NCBI GenBank assembly: GCA_011800805.1
Contig: MPNW01000092.1
Span: 77,329-133,619, forward strand
DNA from: Hirudo medicinalis
Lineage: Eukaryota; Annelida; Clitellata; Hirudinida; Hirudinidae
Direction: 5' to 3'
DNA: 56,291 nucleotides
The notes beneath the pieces are model-generated. The model searched no databases and was not told where the DNA came from. It worked only from the letters and a program-made list of their open reading frames with translations. Shown here piece by piece: positions 50,001 to 56,291 of this stretch. Position numbers and translations under genes: made by a program. Every line of letters starts with the position of its first letter. Within the stretch, counting starts at the first letter, position 1.

Positions 50001-53000
50001 GGTCCTCTTTGTTTTCTGAAAGACAGCCTCCTGCTTCTTATCTGACAAATGTTCATCAAAGACTCTTTCCAAACTTTTCATGTTCTCCTCCAACACCATT
50101 GATATTCTCTGTCCAGCAACCTCAAAAGACACTTCCCTGCAAATTTTGTCTCTTATGAGAGCGAGGCTTCTGGATTTTGTGGGCCTAAACAACATCCAGT
50201 ACCAGCTGAGCAAGTTCGGTGTCGTCTGCTTGACCCATTTTCTAATCACGAGCAGGATTGTGTCATCCATAAAGGCTTTGATCAAAGCAACATTAGTCCC
50301 TCTGTCAATATGCTCCTCTGGAATGAAATCTCAGGATTTTTGAGTGATTTGAAGGGTTTAGTGATGAAGAATTTCAGACTCTGCTTGTTTAATTCTCTTT
50401 CAGAGCTTTTCCACTTTCTTGATGTACACATGACTTTGCAATATACATTAAAACCTGTGAATAGAGACAGTTCAATTCTGCATGAAAAGTGTCTATGGAC
50501 GAGTTTCCCCTATTCTCAGGTGTCTATGTTAAACTGAAGGAAATAGTAAACCTACAAAAATCATTATAGAGAAGGCAAACTGAACGCATTTCTTTTAAAT
50601 ACTTATTAAAAGATCGCAGAACATTTATAATTTATTAAAAAAGTTAAAATTGAAGATTGTTTGGCTTTTTCTGTGTCCATCAAACTTGCCTTCCAGGTCT
50701 TGTCTTGAATCCTGGATAATTCAATGGATATGTCATCCAATGAAGGGGTTGAGTTGGCTTACATTAATAGCTGGGATGTTATGTTCCAAGCTTCTTTACT
50801 TGAAATGGATATAGTCTGATGGTTGGGTTTGTTGGTGCTCTCCTCATCTTCAGAATCATTTTCAAAAGCATTGTCACAAGTGATTTCACATACAATATAA
50901 CAAATTCTTGAAATGTCATGTTTGAAGGAAGAAGGTAGATAAATTCACTTTGCAATACAATTTCTTCCTCCAAAGTTTTGACTTCAACACTCGTTTGGAA
51001 TCCACATTCTCCAAAGCATTTCTGAATTGTTGGTTTTATCAATTTCCAAGAAAGCTTCAACCAATTCAGACCATCAGCCAGTTTCACACGTTTTGAAATC
51101 TCCAAAGCTTTTGAAAATTTGTCCATCCTTAAAATAATGCTCTTCAGAAATTGCTTTTTATACTGGGCTCTCACAGCTTGAATGACTCTTGCATCTAAAG
51201 ATTGTAATTTGGATGTGGTGTTTGGGGAAAAATACCACCTTCATATTAGACAAAACTAAATCAGGATATGCTGGAGAATTGTCCATGAAGAGTAAGATAT
51301 TCCTCCCTTGCAACTTCATTTTGTTATTAATTTGGTTGAGCAACTCTGAGAAAATTGAAGGTGTCATCCAAGCTTTTTTGTTTGCTTTGTAAGTAATCCC
51401 AGTCAGAATAAAATGTTTGAGGCATCTTGGATTTTGGAATTTAGCAATCACAAGTGGTATTACCATTTCTCCAAACATACTTGCTGCCAACAAAAATGTG
51501 ACTCGTCTTTGATTTTCTTAATGCCTTTCTGTCATCACCTTTGCTTATCAAGGACTTTGATGGTAACAACTTATAAAAAAAAAAGGACAGTCTCATCATA
51601 GTTGAAAACATCTTCCAAGAGTAGTCCTTGCAGAGATGTGAGAGCCTACCTTTCCAATCGGCAACAATTTCTAAAAACAACACTACTCTCACCATTCAAA
51701 ATTGAAACTTTATGTTATTTATTTTGTTGAATGATTCGAGCCAGCAGTGGCTTGCTGTAAATCCATTGTGGCCCAACTCTTTTGCAAACATTAGAGCTCT
51801 TTCCTGCAACTCAGGACCTGCTACTGGTAGATTCTTCAATTCCCTTTGGAAGTTTCATAGACAAGGATTCTCTTCTGACAGTGATCCAATTTTCAGGTCT
51901 TCCTCACATGCAATTCGTTCCTTATTTTTATGAAACTTTAAATAAAAAAAATCTGACAACATATCTGGAATATTTAACTCTCCTTAAAGTTTCAAATAAT
52001 CACATATTTAGCTCGTTTAAAGCCTTTATTTGTCCTTTCTCAATGTCGTTAAGATGTTTTCCCAAACCAGTCTATAATAATGCTAACAAGTTTCATAACA
52101 ATAAGAAAGTTATTTAACATTGTTCTTTGGAACCTTATCATGGTAGCCAGACTTGATGACCCCTGTGTTAAAATGTTATTTCCTTTACAGGAAGACATCT
52201 CCGGGGTAGTACAAAAGTATTGTAAATTTTACTGCGCAAACCTTTTGAAATATTATTAAGTGTTAATAGAAGCATAAAATAATTGAAACTTTGAGCAAAT
52301 ATATGTAGCAGTTTTTAGATAACTGGACAATGTAAGATTCTCACAAATGTAGTATCCCACTAGCAGGCCCTGTATATGATATATTAAAGGTGCATTGAAG
52401 ATTTTTGAAAGACATGGTTTCAATTATGAATACGTTATGCTTAGTCCTAATGATTTCTTTATAATAGTGAAATGTATTCATTATATCATCTTAAAATTAA
52501 TGCTGATATGATGTCAACTCATTTTAGGAGGGCTCATAGAGTTTCAGCCTTGGTGATATTTTCATTAGTGCTTCTTTATGTAGCCCTATGGGATGATGTG
52601 ACAAATAATTCACAATACAATATAAAAAGGTTGTTTTTTTCTTCTATTCTACATTAGTAGTTCGATTCTATATTAAACTATATTGGTTATATCTCTTAAA
52701 TTAATTATTAAAGTTTTTTCATATTGAGATATTGTGATTAGAATAAATCATTTCAGGGGTGTTATAGCAGTTATTATTGCATTTGTTGTGTTTGGTGTCA
52801 CCATCACTCCTGATGGTCCTTTCAAACGACCTCACCCTGGTTTGATTCGTTTATTTACATGGAAAATTGCTTCTGATCTTAACTGTTTGTTGATTATGAT
52901 GTCAAAAAGCCTCAGGAGTTTTTTCAAAATTTAACAGCAAATTTGCTAAAGTCTTATTTATCTGCATAAAAATATCATGAATAATAGAAATGTCACCAAT

Positions 53001-54987
53001 TTGACGCACTTTTTACATAGTTTGCAGAAGCAATGGTCCCATAATATTTCCAATATTTGGATCATATAATCTATACAATTTCATAATTTAATGATTTTAG
53101 CACTTTGGAGGTTTACTTTAGTGCTAAGCATCGTCTACGAATTGTTCCTGGTGTTTCTTCTTTTTCAAGTAAATATCAAGTTTAGAGATTTTTACATTTG
53201 CTCTTTATGGATTTACTTATAAGACATTTGTCATGACAACAGACGGTTGATGATGCACGCCAGTTAATGAAACAGTTTGATCCAAAACTTGGAATTCCTC
53301 TTCCAGAAAAAAGTTATGGAGGAAACTGCAAGATATATGATCCTGATGTTTCTCGTGATCCGTGGCATAATGTTTGGGTATGAATATTTCATGCAATTTC
53401 TTATGGTTGTTTTTACTTTATGAACTTTAATTAGTTTTCATTCTTCAAAACTTAATAATTACACTTGGAATTTATGTTAACCTTAATTGGGTTGCTATTG
53501 GCACATTTGCTCGTCTAAACTCGTTTTTCTCAAGTTAAAGCAACTTTTGTGTTTGAATGTTGCAAGAAAATTTTTAAAATGCATGATGTGAATTTTGCAG
53601 AATTAAAATGAATTTAAGAATTGTTTAATCTGAGTGGTTTAGTGGACTAAACTTTTGCTAATGTAATTTTTAATGATTGGTATTTAAATTATTTTGTAGG
53701 ATAAGATGGATGGCTTTGTCGCTGTGCACTTCTTTGGTTGGTGGATCAAGGTATTGTGTAGTAATTTAATTTGCCATTTTATTAACTTTGGTAAAGAATT
53801 GAATATGATTTTGAAGACTCTTATTGTGAGGGATTGGTGGCTCTGCATGGTCACTAGTATCTTGTTTGAGGTGGTAGAATATACCCTGGAGCACCAGCTA
53901 CCTAATTTTTCTGAATGCTGGTGGGATCATGTAAGTCTCTTAAAAGTAATTGTTTATGGTATGTCAAAGAGTTTTGTAATAACTGATTGTAATATCCCAG
54001 TGGGTGATGGATGTTTTGGTATGTAATAGCTTGGGTATCTATCTTGGTATGAAAACTGCCAAGTATTTGTCTATGAAACCATACCATTGGAGAGGACTTT
54101 GGGGTATCCCCACCTATAGGTTGGACATTTTACACACATATTACTGAATAAATACTCTAAGTATTTCAAATCTGGGTTTCAGGGGCAAAATTAGTAGAAT
54201 TTTGAAGCAATTCACTCCTTATGTGTATACTGATTTTGATTGGAGACCCACTCAGAGCCTCAAAAGATGGGTTTCAGTTCTATTGATTGTTGTTTGTGTA
54301 AGTTTTATTGGTCCAAATTTTTTGATTGAAAATTTTGGTAATTTTATTTAAATAAAAAGATGATTTTAGATTTTAATCTGTGAATTAAACACATTTACCT
54401 TGAAATTTGTGTTGTGGATTCCACCCCCTCACTTCCTGTGCCTTGGTCGCCTCATTATGTTCATTTTTTGGGGTGCTGTTGCCTTAAGAGAAGTCTTTCA
54501 ATATCTTGATGATCAGTAAGATTTTTTTAATGTCTAAGAAGTTCTTAGTAAGAACCTCAACTATGAATGTTGTAATATTATGTAAATGTGCACTATCCAT
54601 CTGAATTTTGTTAGCTGTTGAATGTGAAATGTACTTCTGATGTTGTTTATCAGGGAATGCAGAAAGTTCGGTGCACAGGCTATTCTTGTGCTGGCAATTA
54701 TGGTGACTGAGATCCTGATTGCTCTCAAATTTGATTGGAATACTTTCACCAAGCCTCTCCCCCCTCACATCACAACAATGCTTCTCATTGGTGCCTTCTG
54801 TCTGACTATCTGGACATTGTGGCACTTTTACTTCCAAAGATTGTTACATCACACAGAGTTGAAGATGAAAATCATAAAAGATCGAAAATTGTCTGAAGAT
54901 GTCTACAATGAAAACATTAATGCAGATGGTCATGGTGATCAGATTAGTTCACGTGAATACAGTACAAGGAATCGCAAGAAGTATTAA
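47082..54987 (+). CDS. PTDSS2: Phosphatidylserine synthase, PTDSS2 type
   Basis: Eleven exons: 47082-47242, 52528-52629, 52757-52839, 53101-53168, 53243-53377, 53700-53750, 53817-53930, 54001-54119, 54183-54297, 54370-54515, 54654-54987; 1,428 bases, 475 residues (human PTDSS2 has 487). The enzyme makes phosphatidylserine in the ER membrane by exchanging serine for the ethanolamine head group of phosphatidylethanolamine. Exon 1 ends [10 protein letters not shown] in phase with G|AGG to give FFWRAH, the family's conserved junction, which places the start 5.3 kb upstream. Further landmarks: [79 protein letters not shown] and [13 protein letters not shown]. Several hydrophobic spans fit a multi-pass protein; the C-terminus is charged. 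Intron 1 holds two antisense transposons, yet no coding exon is damaged. Confidence 0.96.
48240..50290 (-). pseudogene. Non-LTR-like retroelement ORF with unusual C-terminal domain, degenerate
   Basis: It lies antisense in PTDSS2 intron 1. Minus-strand frame 50285-49968 reads [10 protein letters not shown] (reverse transcriptase x-x-DD), [15 protein letters not shown] and VAGQRISMV. Frame 49576-48920 reads [38 protein letters not shown] and [10 protein letters not shown], then RKK-like charged sequence. From memory, proteins with QWTTWD and ELTVPW follow a reverse transcriptase in cnidarian and lancelet genomes. The C-terminal part may be a nuclease-like domain; this is inference. Stops and shifts between the frames show the copy is dead. 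Its 3' end is near 48240. Confidence 0.6.
50750..51900 (-). pseudogene. Tigger/pogo transposase, degenerate
   Basis: Read from high to low on the minus strand: a CENP-B-type helix-turn-helix (about 51850-51730: [30 protein letters not shown]), then the DDE core. It contains FNYDET (first Asp, about 51625), [49 protein letters not shown] (second Asp, about 51270) and, after a shift, [21 protein letters not shown] frame change of one or two bases occurs several times, so it is inactive. It sits antisense in PTDSS2 intron 1. Confidence 0.8.
51950..52110 (-). pseudogene. Helix-turn-helix fragment of Tc1-like type
   Basis: The minus strand reads [20 protein letters not shown] and, after a stop, [11 protein letters not shown]. 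This is closely similar to the N-terminal fragment at 30929-31220, so both belong to one Tc1-like family. It lies just upstream of the Tigger element and is probably a separate insertion. Confidence 0.55.
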
Positions 54988-55740
54988 AAAATTCAGTCGG
55001 TTTTTATTCGTGTTAAAAAAGTAATAGTTAGACTGAAGATGTCAAACAAATCAGCTAAAACTCAGTTGTGGACTCACTTTGATTGCTTCAATTTTAAGCC
55101 TTGTGCTATATTTATATTTCTTGCTATATGATATGCATTTTGAACTTTGTGACTAATTAGGTTGTGTACTTTGGGTTGATCTTGTATTGAAATGTGCCTT
55201 AACAATAAACTAAATTTTTTTTATAGAAAATTATTATGTGCTAAATTGTTTATTGATTTAGTTTATGACTTGCTACATGATGTTTCATAACCTTTGTTGT
55301 GAATGTGCTATCCTGTGGCTTTTGCATGATGAATAAATCTTCTCAGTGAATTATTTTTCAAATTGGATGTTGAGGTCAATGATAGAGATTATTGGAATTC
55401 CTTACCCCAGGCCAAAATATGCAGAATAATAAACTAAATCATTAGTTTGTCTTTTAGTAAGCAGTGGCAGCGTTAAATATTCCTAGGAACAATGGCAGGT
55501 GGGGATTTGTGTGAACAATTTTGTTATGGAACTAATGGCAAGCATGACATTTGATGGGGTCATTCGTCTGTGCTTGTCTGTTTGATAATAAATTACAGGA
55601 GCCACTGCTACAGTTGTCATTTCATTTCCTCGTGCTAAAAAGCTTAATGATTACTTTTGTAAACGTGGTGAATGTAATTAGGTCAAGAGCATGTAACAAA
55701 TATTTAGTAATGTAGTTTATGTTAGTGCCCGGTAGTGTTA
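54988..55740. other. 3' flank of PTDSS2
   Basis: AT-rich sequence after the stop codon, probably the 3' UTR; aacaataaactaaattt at 55201 and gaataaatcttctc at 55331 contain polyadenylation-like AATAAA. No other gene is seen. Confidence 0.5.
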
Positions 55741-56291
55741 ATTCTATTAATTATAACTGTAACTGAAAACTCTAATAACTGACGGAAACCAAATCAGTTA
55801 ACCGTAACTATAACTATAACTGACCGCGCCCGAATAACTTTAACTTGAAAGTAGTAACTGATTAACTGGAAAGTCCAATCAGTTAACTGAACTTTTTATA
55901 TCAGCATTACTTTATTACGTAAATAATTTTCCGCAGACTTTTTTACCTTACGCTGTCGTTTTGTTAGTCGTCACTCCTACTGTAAATTTTGACAATTACC
56001 GACTATTCAGCAATACTTTATCCATTACTAACACCAATAACTCAGGATCTCGTATAAAACACCTGCCTCTCAAGCTTACTCTGAGAGGGTTTTCTCGTGA
56101 TCATGTCGGTCAGAAAGCACAATAAGGTTTCAAAGAGTTTAGAATTTTCTTGTTTTTTTTTTTTAATGAACAAAATGTATGCCAGCACAGCAGCAAATAA
56201 CTAATTGGTTTCATCACTGCCATGTTTTTGAAGTGTTATGAAGATTGTTTTGTTCAAATTTCTTGATTAAATGTTGTTTTTTTTTCTTTAC
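55741..56291 (+). mobile_element. hAT element remnant: subterminal repeats and C-terminal motif
   Basis: From 55750 to 55900 the word taactg or its reverse cagtta recurs many times (for example ccgtaactataactataactga), like hAT subterminal repeats. About 56060-56180 encode TPASQAYSERVFSRDHVGQK, related to PASQAYIERIFSLSG at 685-1014. The rest of the transposase is missing and the element runs to the window edge. Confidence 0.5.

Noticed and set aside
49754..50158. 134-codon plus-strand frame as a gene
   Set aside because: It is the reverse-strand shadow of the antisense retroelement, whose minus-strand frames carry the recognisable motifs.
52472..52657. PTDSS2 start at the ATG at 52472
   Set aside because: The exon acceptor at 52527 and the conserved junction FFW|RAH place the real first exon at 47082; residues before RAH in the 52472 frame do not match the family.

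Overview
The window is AT-rich nuclear DNA from an invertebrate animal. Genes are split by GT-AG introns, mostly short (about 50 to 1,000 bases), and all the recognisable genes are animal housekeeping genes. The space between and inside them is full of decayed transposable elements. I cannot name the species. Six host gene models were assembled by hand from splice sites and reading phase. For five of them every exon joins in frame and the total length is a multiple of three.

Layout. 1-1014: remnants of a LINE (RNase H end) and a hAT transposon. 1383-5860 (+): 3' part of a gene for an immunoglobulin-domain, single-pass membrane protein, with a foldback MITE in one intron. 6891-11429 (-): SRPK-type SR-protein kinase, 16 exons. 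13415-18518 (-): CHMP5 (ESCRT-III), with a LINE in its first intron. 18519-25612: a transposon island holding Tc1/mariner, RNase H LINE pieces, tRNA-derived SINEs and a long-TIR element. 25613-28058 (+): RAE1 (mRNA export and spindle WD-repeat protein), 9 exons. 28683-29460 (-): an unrecognised secreted acidic protein with repeated H-[DN]-G-D motifs, convergent with RAE1. 30000-33700: Tc1 and hAT fragments. 33719-35851 (-): V-ATPase subunit C, 12 exons. 36340-44926: nested elements (hAT ends enclosing LINEs, an LTR-like block and a second hAT). 47082-54987 (+): phosphatidylserine synthase of the PTDSS2 type, 11 exons, whose 5.3 kb first intron carries an antisense retroelement and a Tigger/pogo transposon. 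54988-56291: another copy of the hAT family seen at the left end.

The host genes act in separate processes (splicing kinase, ESCRT, mRNA export, proton pump, phospholipid synthesis), and nothing shows they form a functional cluster. The least explained items are the secreted H-D-G-D protein, the long-TIR element with a motif at both ends of each arm, isolated exon-like blocks at 40391-40590 and 30050-30180, and a retroelement type with an unusual C-terminal domain at 48240-50290.
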